Shown: positions 8,995 to 17,835, counted from the stretch's first letter. The stretch: DNA of 64,000 bases from Arcanobacterium sp. (GCA_022778805.1 JALFSN010000002.1:62001-126000), one strand, 5' to 3'. Notes: a model not told the origin generated them from the sequence alone. Numbers and translations: made by a program.

Positions 8995-10251
8995 ATGGCA
9001 ACTTTTAACGACTGGATGGAGGGTGCACGCGTGCGCACCCTTCCGGCTTCTTTATCACCAGTGATTCTGGGGGCAGGCATCTGCGCCGCTATGCACCAGT
9101 TCTCCCTCGGGCTTACTCTCCTCGCAGCTGGAGTGGCGCTGTTTTTCCAAATTGGAGCTAATTTCGCCAACGATTATTCGGATGGCATTCGCGGCACCGA
9201 CGAGTTCCGCCAGGGACCTCCGCGACTAACTGGCGGTGGAAAAACTGAGCCCAAGGTAGTCAAGCGTGCCGCTTTCATCAGCTTTGGAATCGCCTGCGTG
9301 CTCGGCCTCATTTTGGTGGCCTTGAGCGGATTCTGGTGGCTCCTCCTCGCTGGCGTCGCCGCCGTACTAGCCGCATGGTTTTATACGGGCGGCAAAAAAC
9401 CTTATGGCTACGTGGGTTTAGGCGAAGTATTTGTGTTGATTTTCTTCGGCTATATGGCCACCATGGGCACCGTCTACACCCAAACTGGCCGAGCTCCCCT
9501 CGCAGCGTGGCTCCTCGCCACCGGAATTGGACTCATTGCCTGCGCCCTTTTAATGGTCAATAATATTCGCGACATTCCTACCGATAGCCAAGCTGGCAAA
9601 CGCACTCTCGCGGTACGCCTAGGCGAGAAAAAAGCGCGGTGGAGCTACTACATTATGCTCGCTCTTGCCACAATGCTCGCCATTTCTCTCGTTTTGTGGG
9701 GGTACGACGTCGCTATAGGATTCCTCGGATTACTGATCTGGGTCGTTTATCTCGCCCGACCAGTCATCGCCGGAGCCAGCGGCCATGATTTGCTCAGCGT
9801 ACTGCGCAACACCGGCCTTTTTGAGCTGAGCTACGCCGTGATTATCGCTGGCGCTCTCGTACTCACAACTTTCTTCCCACAGTGGCCATGGAACGCCACT
9901 GGCTGGAGCATTCTAGGCATTTCATGGGGCATATGGCTGATCGTCGAGATAGCGGCTATTGTGATTCATTCGCGTCGCCGCTCCCACAGCGTGGCTGACA
10001 GCAGCGACGGCGATACGGCAGAGAGCAGCGACGGCGCAGATAACGCCGCCGCCGATGACGAGGCAAACAGTATTGGTGACGGCGTCACTAATACTATCGT
10101 CGCCACTGCAGATACTAACGGTGACGAAGCTGCCAGCGAGACTGCTACCGCTACTGATATGGACGCTACTGATATTACTGGCGATCAGGGCGAGAGCGCC
10201 GAGGACGTCAGCAGTGAGAATCCACAGCGAGATTCCGCAGCGAGCGAATAG
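8995..10251 (+). CDS. menA: 1,4-dihydroxy-2-naphthoate polyprenyltransferase with long acidic tail
   Basis: This UbiA-family membrane enzyme attaches the polyprenyl chain to 1,4-dihydroxy-2-naphthoate, making demethylmenaquinone. Both Asp-rich prenyl-diphosphate motifs are visible: NDYSDGIRGTDE near residue 59 and NNIRDIPTDSQAGKRTLA near 189. About eight or nine hydrophobic segments span residues 15-325. From about residue 330 to 418 the protein continues as a Ser/Asp/Ala/Thr-rich acidic tail absent from ordinary MenA, which is usually near 300 residues. A Shine-Dalgarno AAGGGTG precedes the ATG. Its product is the substrate of MenG, encoded on the other side of the HtrA-like gene. Confidence 0.93.
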   Translation: MATFNDWMEGARVRTLPASLSPVILGAGICAAMHQFSLGLTLLAAGVALFFQIGANFANDYSDGIRGTDEFRQGPPRLTGGGKTEPKVVKRAAFISFGIACVLGLILVALSGFWWLLLAGVAAVLAAWFYTGGKKPYGYVGLGEVFVLIFFGYMATMGTVYTQTGRAPLAAWLLATGIGLIACALLMVNNIRDIPTDSQAGKRTLAVRLGEKKARWSYYIMLALATMLAISLVLWGYDVAIGFLGLLIWVVYLARPVIAGASGHDLLSVLRNTGLFELSYAVIIAGALVLTTFFPQWPWNATGWSILGISWGIWLIVEIAAIVIHSRRRSHSVADSSDGDTAESSDGADNAAADDEANSIGDGVTNTIVATADTNGDEAASETATATDMDATDITGDQGESAEDVSSENPQRDSAASE

Positions 10252-10298
10252 GGCTACTGGTACCTGCACAGAACCCTGGAGCAAGCTAGCATAGTGAC

Positions 10299-10727
10299 GT
10301 GGCCAGAATAATTATTGCTTTGTTGATCGTTTCACTCACGATCTATGCGCTCATTGATTGCGCGCGTACTCCCGCGAGTGACATTCCGGCGCGTATTTCC
10401 AAACCTGCGTGGCTCGTCTTGATAGTGCTGCTGCCGGTGATCGGCCCCTCATTGTGGCTCTATTTCGCATATCGGAACACTCTCAGCTCAGATGCACCTA
10501 TGAGCGCAACGGATTTTGCCGGTATGCTTCGCGGGAAAAAGAATGCTTCCTCTGGCCCTATCGCCCCTGATGACGACCCTGAATTTCTCGCTCGCCTCGA
10601 TGCAGTAAACCGCAGGAAAGCCTACGAACAGCGCAAGGCACAGAAAGATAAGAAGAGCGGGCATTCCCCGAAAAAGCCACATGGCGACGATCCCGACTCC
10701 GACGAGCCGAAAGGCTTGTATTCGTAA
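10299..10727 (+). CDS. Small membrane protein with PLDc_N-type domain
   Basis: The protein has 142 residues and a GTG start. The first 65 residues form two membrane helices around the stretch YALIDCARTPASDI and PAWLVLIVLLPVIGPSLWL, which matches the phospholipase-D-nuclease N-terminal (PLDc_N) family found in many actinobacteria without any catalytic domain. The rest is a charged cytoplasmic tail rich in Lys and Asp. No enzymatic motif is present and the role is unknown. It follows menA by 47 bases on the same strand and could be cotranscribed. Confidence 0.75.
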   Translation: MARIIIALLIVSLTIYALIDCARTPASDIPARISKPAWLVLIVLLPVIGPSLWLYFAYRNTLSSDAPMSATDFAGMLRGKKNASSGPIAPDDDPEFLARLDAVNRRKAYEQRKAQKDKKSGHSPKKPHGDDPDSDEPKGLYS

Positions 10728-10761
10728 AACCGTAAAGCGGACATCGTCACTTTTGGCGTCG

Positions 10762-11478
10762 TCACTGCGACTTTTTCTTCATGGCAAGCGACGTTCCTGG
10801 CACCATATCGTGAGCGCGAGTGAGCAGAGCACCGACAGGCTCCCAATAATCGAGGCTGAGGAGTTGCCGTCTCACGAATGTCAATGACGTCACTGAGCAC
10901 AGTGAGCACTCCCGTTTGCGCGGGTCATGGGCGAGACTCTTTCCCTCGATAAACCGCCGCATCGTCCAAATGGGAAGCTGATGGCTCACCAGTATGGCCT
11001 CTCCACCCTCGGCTGTAGCAAGCGCATGTCTGATGGCGCGGCTCATCCGCGCGACGATCTCGGTATAAGGCTCACCCCACGACGGCTCACATGGATTCTT
11101 ATACCACGGCCAGAAACGCGGCGACAGCAGCATGAGGCGATTGTCATTGATCGGAATTCCCTCAAACTTATTCCCCGCCTCGATCAGATCAGGGGTGATA
11201 GATAGCCGCAATCCATATGCCTGAGCTGTAGGCGCGGCCGTCTCCATAGCGCGTTCCAGTGGAGACGTCATCACCGCCCGAATATCGTGGCTCGGGTAAA
11301 AGGCGTCTGCTAACCCTGCAGCCATCTCGCGCCCCAGCTCAGTGAGATGAAACCCGTTGCGCTGCCCGTACAGCACGCCAGTGGGATTGTCTACCTCTCC
11401 GTGGCGCACGAGATGAATGGTCGTGATCGGCTCACTGGCACTCGTCGATGCTTTAGCGTTCGTCTGCTCTGTGTTCAT
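10762..11478 (-). CDS. Histidine phosphatase family protein
   Basis: The protein belongs to the phosphoglycerate-mutase-like superfamily. The phosphohistidine motif LVRHGEVDNP lies near the N-terminus, the second catalytic region SPLERAMETA follows, and the second His is in LVSHQLPIW. The track ORF starts at 11556, but I prefer the ATG at 11478 (MNTEQ), which has GGGAG about 12 bases upstream, giving 238 residues. It overlaps the end of the MarR gene by about 26 bases, so the two are probably cotranscribed. The substrate cannot be told; the fold covers phosphatases and mutases. Confidence 0.85.
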   Translation of the reverse strand: MNTEQTNAKASTSASEPITTIHLVRHGEVDNPTGVLYGQRNGFHLTELGREMAAGLADAFYPSHDIRAVMTSPLERAMETAAPTAQAYGLRLSITPDLIEAGNKFEGIPINDNRLMLLSPRFWPWYKNPCEPSWGEPYTEIVARMSRAIRHALATAEGGEAILVSHQLPIWTMRRFIEGKSLAHDPRKRECSLCSVTSLTFVRRQLLSLDYWEPVGALLTRAHDMVPGTSLAMKKKSQ

Positions 11479-12019
11479 CTGTTCCGTGCTCCCGTCTGAA
11501 TCCCTGTGGCCGACAGCAAAAATCATCTGGTGACGGCGGCTCAGGGCCGTCATCACCCCACCCCAGCACTTTGCGGTAGATGCGCCCTAATTCCATAAAT
11601 TCTTCATTCGTCATCTGCTGCACAAGCCGCTCTCGCACAGAGATAGCTTGGTGCGGGGAGGACTGCTCAAATTTTGCTAATCCCGCATCCGTCAGCCGGC
11701 AAAAAATCCCACGCCCGTCTTCTTTGCACCGGACTCGCTCCACAAATCCCTTATTTTCAAGCCGACGCACCGTATGCGTGAGCCGCGAACGCGAATGCAC
11801 GAGATCGTCAGCTAATTTTGACATCCGCACCCGCCGAGTGGGAGCTTCGCTCAGCGCGGCGAGCACCTCAAATTCATTGAGCGCCAAGCCGCAGGATCGT
11901 TCCATATCCTGATTGAGCTGTTCTAACAGCAACGAGGTACCGCGCAGAAAAGAACGCCAGGCAAGCTGCTCGTCATTCGTCAGCACAGCTGCTGCTGAAT
12001 CGTCGTTTCGCGCCTCCAC
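11453..12019 (-). CDS. MarR-family transcriptional regulator
   Basis: This is a 188-residue winged-helix regulator. The recognition region reads MSKLADDLVHSRSRLTHTVRRLE, followed by the wing GFVERVRCKEDGRGIFCRLTDAG, as in MarR proteins. The GTG start at 12019 is supported by GGGAGGTG seven bases upstream. The C-terminal 35 residues overlap the downstream phosphatase gene and are not conserved-looking. It may control itself and the phosphatase; the ligand is unknown. Confidence 0.88.
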   Translation of the reverse strand: MEARNDDSAAAVLTNDEQLAWRSFLRGTSLLLEQLNQDMERSCGLALNEFEVLAALSEAPTRRVRMSKLADDLVHSRSRLTHTVRRLENKGFVERVRCKEDGRGIFCRLTDAGLAKFEQSSPHQAISVRERLVQQMTNEEFMELGRIYRKVLGWGDDGPEPPSPDDFCCRPQGFRREHGTDEHRADER

Positions 12020-12102
12020 GCCGCACCTCCCGTCTCGTACCCCTTAGTGTAAAAGTTTTCGTCTAGGACTTTCCAAAAGAAGAGCCGCTCAAAAGCCAGA
12101 TC

Positions 12103-12134
12103 AAAAGGAAAGGGCCTGGCAAAATTCCAGGCCC
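12103..12134 (-). terminator. Rho-independent terminator of the bS22 gene
   Basis: GGGCCTGG at 12112-12119 pairs with CCAGGCCC at 12127-12134 across a 7-base loop. On the minus strand it is followed by TTTCCTTTT. It sits about 19 bases beyond the bS22 stop. Confidence 0.85.
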
Positions 12135-12152
12135 ACACTTCAATGCACGCTC

Positions 12153-12251
12153 TCACTTCTTGTTGCGACGCTGATGACGTGTCTTACGCAGCAGTTTGCG
12201 GTGCTTTTTCTTGGACATGCGCTTACGGCGCTTCTTAATCACGGAACCCAC
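12153..12251 (-). CDS. Small ribosomal protein bS22 (AURKAIP1/COX24-type, 32 residues)
   Basis: This gene is too short for the ORF track. Translating the minus strand from a GTG at 12251 gives a 32-residue, extremely basic peptide beginning [20 protein letters not shown] and ending QRRNKK. That is the actinobacterial AURKAIP1/COX24-domain protein, identified in mycobacterial ribosome structures as bS22 of the small subunit. The Shine-Dalgarno CGGAGGTAACCC stands ideally before the GTG, and a strong terminator follows. The HTH gene upstream is its usual neighbour in actinobacteria (compare mycobacterial Rv0500A-Rv0500B). Confidence 0.93.
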   Translation of the reverse strand: MGSVIKKRRKRMSKKKHRKLLRKTRHQRRNKK

Positions 12252-12469
12252 GGGTTACCTCCGACTCGTAGTATGGGCAAGACAGCGGGAGCTATCTCTA
12301 TTCACGCGCTCCATCATAACGCAAAGGAGTTTACGCCCACAAAGGACGACCGCAGAGACGTTCGGATGGACTACAGCGCAAGCACACGTACTCTCAAACT
12401 CCCTCACTACTCACGTCATCGCGCCACTTGCACGCCTCACCTACCTCAACGCGCAGGCAGGAGAGCGCT

Positions 12470-12697
12470 CTAACCGTTTGCCGCCCGACGATCTGCCTCT
12501 TCTACATCTTGTATCCCCATAGAGAAAAGTTGGTCAAGAGCGGAGCGTGGGACGCGGTACGAATTCTTCCCTACTCGAATTGCCGGCAGCTCTCCTGAAT
12601 GAACCATACGATAGATGGTCATACGCGAGACTCGCATAATATCAGCGACCTCTGCCACGGTAAAAAACTGCGGGGCTCCAGGAGTAAACTGCGCCAT
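12470..12697 (-). CDS. Excisionase/MerR-type helix-turn-helix protein
   Basis: This is a small DNA-binding protein. I place the start at the ATG at 12697 (MAQFTPGAP, 75 residues) rather than the track's 12742, because conservation begins with FFTVAEVADIMRVSRMTIYRMV and an AGGA lies upstream. The HTH region, followed by GELPAIRVGKNSYRVPRSALD, is the excisionase-family winged HTH common in actinobacteria (BldC-like size and fold). Despite the family name it is chromosomal, not phage-linked: its neighbour is bS22. The target is unknown. Confidence 0.85.
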   Translation of the reverse strand: MAQFTPGAPQFFTVAEVADIMRVSRMTIYRMVHSGELPAIRVGKNSYRVPRSALDQLFSMGIQDVEEADRRAANG

Positions 12698-12862
12698 CAA
12701 ACCCATCCTCATCAAAAGCACACAAAATGCGTGGAATCGCACATCTCTACGCAGTCATTTTAGCAAAAGAGGTGTATTTTCACATAAATAACACGCAGCC
12801 ACTTTGTAACCTTTTCATCACAATAATCACAGCAGCAGAAATTCGCCTCTAAGATAGGGTAC

Positions 12863-14266
12863 GTGTCTTTTGAGAATACCACGCGCAGATCGGAGCTAAC
12901 GTCAGCTCCGACGCCCCACCGCAAGTGGAGAGACCGCATCGACGATATGGCAGGGCGCTCCCCCGCCCTCTTTGCTCTCGTGGTATTTGCCCTGATTATC
13001 CTGGCTGTGACGGCCCTTTTACTCCTGCCTGGAGCCCGCCGTGGAGCGGGCTCTGCCAGCGTGATGGAGGCGCTATTCACCGCCACCAGTGCCGTGTGCG
13101 TCACTGGTCTCACGATAGTAGACACCGCCACATTTTGGAGTCCCTTAGGGCAAACGTTCATCGCTATTGGGATGCAAATCGGCGGCCTCGGCGTCATGAC
13201 AATCGCATCTGTACTCGGACTAGCCGTCTCCCGCCACATTGGACTCACGCAGCGTATCCTCACAGCCAGCGAGACGAAGAGTCAGCTCGGAGAGGTGGGA
13301 GGATTACTGCGGGCGGTCGTCATCACGTCCGCAAGCGTCGAGATGCTGCTCACTATTGTCTTTCTTCCCACTTTTTTGCAACGGCATCTAGGGCTGATCG
13401 AAGCGTGCGCCCAGTCGCTCTTTATGGCTATTTCTACATTCAACAACGGCGGCTTCGTGGCCGTTCCCGAGGGGTTGCACGGATATGCAGGCAACTGGGG
13501 ACTGTGTATCCCGCTGGTTCTCGGCACTATTATCGGCGCCGTCGGCTTCCCCGTGATACTCAATGTAGCTTCCCATTGGCGGCGCCCACGCAAATGGAGC
13601 CTCCATGCCAAGCTCACGCTCATCACGTACGTCTTACTGCTGTTGCTCGGCACTCTGGGCATTCTGCTCCTCGAATGGGCAAACACCGCAACGATCGGCG
13701 AAGCTGACGTCGGCTCAAAACTTCTCGTAGCCTTGACTCACAGCACAACGGCTCGCTCTAGTGGACTTTCCACCATAGACATTGGCGCTATGAACGAATC
13801 CACCTGGTGGCTGCTCGATGGCCTGATGTTCGTCGGCGGGGGCTCCGCATCCACCGGCGGCGGTATTAAAGTATCCACGTTCGCCGTGTTAATTTTAGCC
13901 ATTATCGCCGAAGCACGCGGAGATCGAGACGCCGAGGCTTTCGGCAAGCGCGTGGGCGCTTCCGTGATCCGACTGGCCATTTCAGCCACTTTTCTCGGAG
14001 CTGCTCTGGTGGGGCTATCGACTCTCATCATTTTACACACGAGCACTTTTCCGCTCTCGCAAGTGCTCTTTGAGACGGTCTCCGCCTTTGGCACCTGTGG
14101 CTTATCCACGGGGATCACAGCTCAGCTATCGCCGCTCGGACAAGGAGTGATTATCGTGCTGATGTATCTCGGGCGCGTGGGCACGATGACTTTCGCCGCA
14201 GCACTCGCTCTGCGACATCGTCGTCGCGTGGTACGGCTGCCGCAAGAGCGCCCAATTATTGGCTAA
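12863..14266 (+). CDS. trkH: Potassium uptake transporter subunit TrkH/KtrB family
   Basis: This is the membrane pore subunit of a Trk/Ktr potassium (or K+/Na+) uptake system. The 467 residues include about ten hydrophobic segments and four selectivity-filter repeats, read as SAVCVTGLT, STFNNGGF, ARSSGLST and GTCGLSTG. The start is GTG (MSFENTTRR). The stop lies inside a 17-bp tandem duplication. The regulatory subunit gene trkA begins 70 bases downstream, forming a two-gene operon. Filter Gly residues suggest K+ selectivity. Confidence 0.95.
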   Translation: MSFENTTRRSELTSAPTPHRKWRDRIDDMAGRSPALFALVVFALIILAVTALLLLPGARRGAGSASVMEALFTATSAVCVTGLTIVDTATFWSPLGQTFIAIGMQIGGLGVMTIASVLGLAVSRHIGLTQRILTASETKSQLGEVGGLLRAVVITSASVEMLLTIVFLPTFLQRHLGLIEACAQSLFMAISTFNNGGFVAVPEGLHGYAGNWGLCIPLVLGTIIGAVGFPVILNVASHWRRPRKWSLHAKLTLITYVLLLLLGTLGILLLEWANTATIGEADVGSKLLVALTHSTTARSSGLSTIDIGAMNESTWWLLDGLMFVGGGSASTGGGIKVSTFAVLILAIIAEARGDRDAEAFGKRVGASVIRLAISATFLGAALVGLSTLIILHTSTFPLSQVLFETVSAFGTCGLSTGITAQLSPLGQGVIIVLMYLGRVGTMTFAAALALRHRRRVVRLPQERPIIG

Positions 14267-14294
14267 GTATCTCGGGTGGCTAAGTATCTCAGGG
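14261..14294 (+). repeat. Tandem 17-bp duplication at the trkH stop codon
   Basis: GGCTAAGTATCTCGGGT at 14261-14277 is followed directly by GGCTAAGTATCTCAGGG. The first copy contains the trkH stop codon TAA. The two copies differ at two positions. Confidence 0.8.
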
Positions 14295-14336
14295 AGCAGA
14301 GCGTTATTCTTAGATGTAGCGAGCGAAAGGGAACCC

Positions 14337-15002
14337 ATGGCGAGAATGGATAACACCTCAGAGGCTATTTTGGTGATCGGCTTGGGGCGGTTTGGCTCAG
14401 CGATCGCCGTCACTCTTGACCATCTCGGCAAAGATGTGCTCGCTGTGGAATCGAATGCTACGAGGGCTCAAAACTGGAGCCACCGCTTTCGCGTAGTAGA
14501 GGCGGATGCTAGATCTCCTGAAGCGCTCGATCAGCTCGGCGCCGGAGAATTCAATATCGCCGTCGTGGGAGTGGGAACATCCCTTGAAGCCTCCGTGCTT
14601 ATCACGGCGAACTTAGTAGATCTAGGAATACGCGAAATCTGGGCAAAAGCTACCTCGCGTGAGCACGGTACGATTCTCAAACGCATTGGCGCTCATCACG
14701 TGGTTTATCCGGAAAATGACGCCGGACAGCGCGTGGCACACATGCTCTCAGGGAAGATGCTCGACTACATCGAGATGGAAGACCAATTCACCATTGTGAA
14801 AATGGTGCCACCGAAAGAGCTCGTCGGCTTCACTCTCGGGGAGACGAACGTACGGCAAAAATACGGCGTCTCCGTGATCGGAGTGAAATCTCCTGGCCAA
14901 CCTTTTGAATACGCCACTCCTGAGACAAAAATTGGGCAGGGAGATGTCATGATTGTCTCTGGCGAACCCGCCTTACTCGAACAGTTTGCTAATAGAAGCT
15001 AG
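14337..15002 (+). CDS. trkA: Potassium uptake regulatory subunit TrkA/KtrA family
   Basis: This is the cytoplasmic RCK protein that gates the TrkH channel by nucleotide binding. The track ORF begins at 14259, but the ATG at 14337 (MARMDNTSE) has AAGGGA just upstream, giving 221 residues. The Rossmann motif VIGLGRFGSAIAVTL opens the TrkA_N domain (residues 10-130), and a TrkA_C domain follows at about 140-221. It forms an operon with trkH. A single RCK unit is the KtrA-like size, not the duplicated E. coli TrkA. Confidence 0.94.
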   Translation: MARMDNTSEAILVIGLGRFGSAIAVTLDHLGKDVLAVESNATRAQNWSHRFRVVEADARSPEALDQLGAGEFNIAVVGVGTSLEASVLITANLVDLGIREIWAKATSREHGTILKRIGAHHVVYPENDAGQRVAHMLSGKMLDYIEMEDQFTIVKMVPPKELVGFTLGETNVRQKYGVSVIGVKSPGQPFEYATPETKIGQGDVMIVSGEPALLEQFANRS

Positions 15003-15040
15003 CAAAAACTAGCAGGAGCCAGCGAGGGTTGGGTTGCCTG

Positions 15041-15074
15041 CCCGCTGCAATAGGAGCTGCGGGGGCTATTTTTT
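15041..15074 (+). terminator. Rho-independent terminator after trkA
   Basis: CCCGC at 15041-15045 pairs with GCGGG at 15059-15063, with extra G/C pairs possible on either side, followed by a run of T (TATTTTTT). It lies about 40 bases past the trkA stop and just before radA. Confidence 0.65.
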
Positions 15075-15111
15075 CTGAAAATTTCCCCTAGGTGCTTTGT
15101 ATGCTGGAGAT

Positions 15112-16503
15112 ATGGCAACGAAATCGAAAACTGCTTCCTATGTGTGCACTGAATGCGGATGGACGTCGCTCAAATGGGTAGGACGCTGCGGGGAGTGCCA
15201 GGCCTGGGGCACTGTCGTGGAGATGCCCTCCCAGGAGTCACATTCAGGGCTGTCCCACACTGTCGCGCTCACACCTACATCACCAGCTCAGCCCATCACT
15301 GCCGTCTCGCAACAAGCATCAGCTAAAACACCCACGGGAGTCGGTGAGTTTGATCGAGTCCTGGGTGGAGGGCTCGTACCTGGCGTCGTCGTGCTCTTAG
15401 CAGGTGAGCCAGGAGTTGGGAAATCTACCTTATTGCTTGACGTCGCCGCCCGAGCAGCAGCCACTGCCGCTGAGCGCGGAGCAGCGCCCGTCCTCTACGT
15501 GACTGGCGAAGAATCAGCTCCACAGGTGAGAGCGCGTGCCGACCGCATCGGCGCACTCCATCCGCACTTATTCTTGGCCGCCGAATCGAATGTGGCAACG
15601 ATACTCGGCCATGTGGCAGAGAACACTCCCTCACTTTTAATCGTCGATTCTATCCAGACGGTCAGCGACCCCGACGTGGAGGGTGGAGCCGGCGGCGTAG
15701 CCCAAGTGCGCGCCGTAGCCAGTGCGCTCGTGACCTTAGCAAAATCGCAGGGCATACCAACGATGATCGTCGGACACGTCACGAAAGATGGCTCTATTGC
15801 TGGCCCACGGGTGTTGGAACATCTCGTCGATGTCGTGTGCCAATTTGAGGGAGATAAACACTCGCGGCTGCGCATGGTGCGCGCTGTCAAAAACCGCTAC
15901 GGAGCCACCGACGAAGTGGGTTGCTTTGAACTGATCGACACCGGCATTCAAGAATTACCTGACCCCTCTGGAGTCTTTCTCTCCTCACGGAATCTCACCG
16001 TACCAGGTACCTGCGTCACCGTAGCTCTAGAGGGGCGGCGCCCTATTCCGGTAGAAGTGCAAGGATTGTCCACCCCAACTGCTGGCCCGCCACGGCGCAC
16101 CACATCGGGTGTAGATTCATCGCGGGTAGCTATGATGCTCGCCGTACTGCAATCGCGGCTGCATATCGAGTTTGAGAAACGCGAAATTTTCGTCTCCACA
16201 ATCGGAGGAGCAAAGGCTAATGAACCAGCAGCAGATGCGGCCATTGCACTCGCACTCACGTCGTCTGCCGTCGATATGCCGCTCGCTCCAGGCGTAGTGG
16301 CCATTGGCGAGGTTGCCTTGACTGGAGAACTGCGGCCCGTCGTCGGGCTGCAACAGCGCCTCAATGAGGCCGCACGGCTCGGTTTTCAGATCGCCATCAT
16401 CCCTGCCAGCGCTGCTGACGTGAAAGCGCCAAGCGGTCTAGCCGTGCGCGCCGTGCGCAATATCCATGAAGCCGTCAGCAGCGTGTTGCCGCCCTTGCAT
16501 TGA
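15112..16503 (+). CDS. radA: DNA repair protein RadA (Sms)
   Basis: This is a RecA-like ATPase that helps process recombination intermediates and extend D-loops. The sequence shows the N-terminal C4 zinc finger (CTECG and CGEC), Walker A GEPGVGKSTLL, the RadA-specific KNRYG motif, and a C-terminal Lon-like domain. I set the start at the ATG at 15112 (MATKSKTASY) rather than the track's 15097, because GGAG lies just before it and the zinc finger follows at once. The length of 463 residues is normal. The gene is monocistronic by position. Confidence 0.96.
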   Translation: MATKSKTASYVCTECGWTSLKWVGRCGECQAWGTVVEMPSQESHSGLSHTVALTPTSPAQPITAVSQQASAKTPTGVGEFDRVLGGGLVPGVVVLLAGEPGVGKSTLLLDVAARAAATAAERGAAPVLYVTGEESAPQVRARADRIGALHPHLFLAAESNVATILGHVAENTPSLLIVDSIQTVSDPDVEGGAGGVAQVRAVASALVTLAKSQGIPTMIVGHVTKDGSIAGPRVLEHLVDVVCQFEGDKHSRLRMVRAVKNRYGATDEVGCFELIDTGIQELPDPSGVFLSSRNLTVPGTCVTVALEGRRPIPVEVQGLSTPTAGPPRRTTSGVDSSRVAMMLAVLQSRLHIEFEKREIFVSTIGGAKANEPAADAAIALALTSSAVDMPLAPGVVAIGEVALTGELRPVVGLQQRLNEAARLGFQIAIIPASAADVKAPSGLAVRAVRNIHEAVSSVLPPLH

Positions 16504-16584
16504 TGGGCATGCTGATGGATGTGCAGATCAATAGGCGCTGGTGGGCAGGCTCACCCCACTGATACTGGCTGGCACTGATGTTAG

Positions 16585-17835
16585 CTAATCCGACGAAGCC
16601 GGCTTCTTGTCAGCAGAATCTGACTTCTGATCAGTAGAGCTTGATGTGGCAGGAGCAGGCTTACCCGTCTTAGCTCCGTCAGTGGACGCAGGTTTTGGCG
16701 GCTCAGCCGTGAGCTCAAACGTGAGCTGTGAGCCGAGTGGTTGATCCTTCCAGAAAAGTTGGGCGTGATAGGTGCCTGGCTGGGCTAGTGTGCTCTGCGC
16801 ACACTGCGACCCGCTTATTTTCCCTGGCCACTGCAGCGCAAAATTGCCTGAGGCACCGGCATTGATGAGTAGCTGATCCGTCTCTCGGCTGGCACGGCAA
16901 ACGTTAGAATCCCAAATTAATTCAGATCCCGACATCACTTTCATACGCATATCGGCATATCCGGCGTTGAGATAACACGCGCGCTTGACGCCCTTATTCG
17001 TGAGCGAGACCGTAAAATCTACCGGTTTGCCAGCGTACGTAGCACTGTATTTCACTGCAGCCTCAATCATCTCTGACGTACAGGGGATCTCCCGAAATGC
17101 GTCTTTCGGGTCTGGCTCAGCGGTGCTGGCTTCAATATCGTCAATCGAGCTGCGAACAAAATGCACTCCGGCAAATACCACACTGACAGCAGCCACAATC
17201 ACCACCGCCCACAGCACTGCCGCCCGAATCAGTCGGCTGCGACGCTGCTGCTCCGCCACGTGTGCAGCCGTATGTTCAACGCTGGGAGTGTGCGAGCGCA
17301 GCCTGCCAGCGTGCCCTCCAGATGAAGTGCTGCGCGAGCTGCCGCGAAACTTCACGTGAGTCCCCGCAGAGACACTGCCCGCGCCACGGCTTCCACGCCC
17401 GTTAGCTGCAGAATTGCGGCTGACGTCGTATCGTCTCTGTCCATTACCGACGGCTCCACTGCGGCGGACTTGCGCTCGTTTTCTCTCCTCTTCCACTGCC
17501 ATCCTTGAGGCGCGGCGGTGAGAAGCCGAGGCGGACTGAGAGGCAGACTGAGCAGATTGAGCAGTGTGCCGCTGGGTGCGGCGATTCTCGCGAGCGCCGT
17601 CAGCCGAGCGCCGGCGTTGCGAATGAATCTGCGGCGAACGCGCATCTCGTACAGAGTGACCGCTGTGATCGCTACGATCGCTAGGATGTGCTCTCCGCCC
17701 AGCCATTTCAGCGCCCGATTGAGGGGCGTTAGCGCGTGCAGCCTGCGCCGGCGTCGGCACAGCGTGGAGAATACGCCGCGCCCGATTGCCGTCTTTTCCC
17801 CGCGACCCCCCAGAATTACTATTGCCATGTGCCAC
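16585..17835 (-). CDS. Unrecognised membrane-anchored protein with secreted C-terminal domain
   Basis: I do not recognise this family. From a GTG at 17835 it would have 416 residues: a long Arg/Ser/Gln-rich, probably disordered cytoplasmic part, one membrane helix (VLWAVVIVAAVSVVFAGVHF), then an extracytoplasmic domain of about 150 residues and a Ser/Pro/Lys-rich tail. The outer domain has four cysteines (in EIPCTSE, RACYLN, NVCRAS and SQCAQS), enough for two disulfides, and Trp-rich beta-like stretches. The start is uncertain: ATG at 17502 or a GTG at 17496 with AAGG upstream would remove over 110 residues. It is convergent with radA and divergent from mutY. Confidence 0.6.
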   Translation of the reverse strand: MAHGNSNSGGSRGKDGNRARRILHAVPTPAQAARANAPQSGAEMAGRRAHPSDRSDHSGHSVRDARSPQIHSQRRRSADGARENRRTQRHTAQSAQSASQSASASHRRASRMAVEEERKRAQVRRSGAVGNGQRRYDVSRNSAANGRGSRGAGSVSAGTHVKFRGSSRSTSSGGHAGRLRSHTPSVEHTAAHVAEQQRRSRLIRAAVLWAVVIVAAVSVVFAGVHFVRSSIDDIEASTAEPDPKDAFREIPCTSEMIEAAVKYSATYAGKPVDFTVSLTNKGVKRACYLNAGYADMRMKVMSGSELIWDSNVCRASRETDQLLINAGASGNFALQWPGKISGSQCAQSTLAQPGTYHAQLFWKDQPLGSQLTFELTAEPPKPASTDGAKTGKPAPATSSSTDQKSDSADKKPASSD

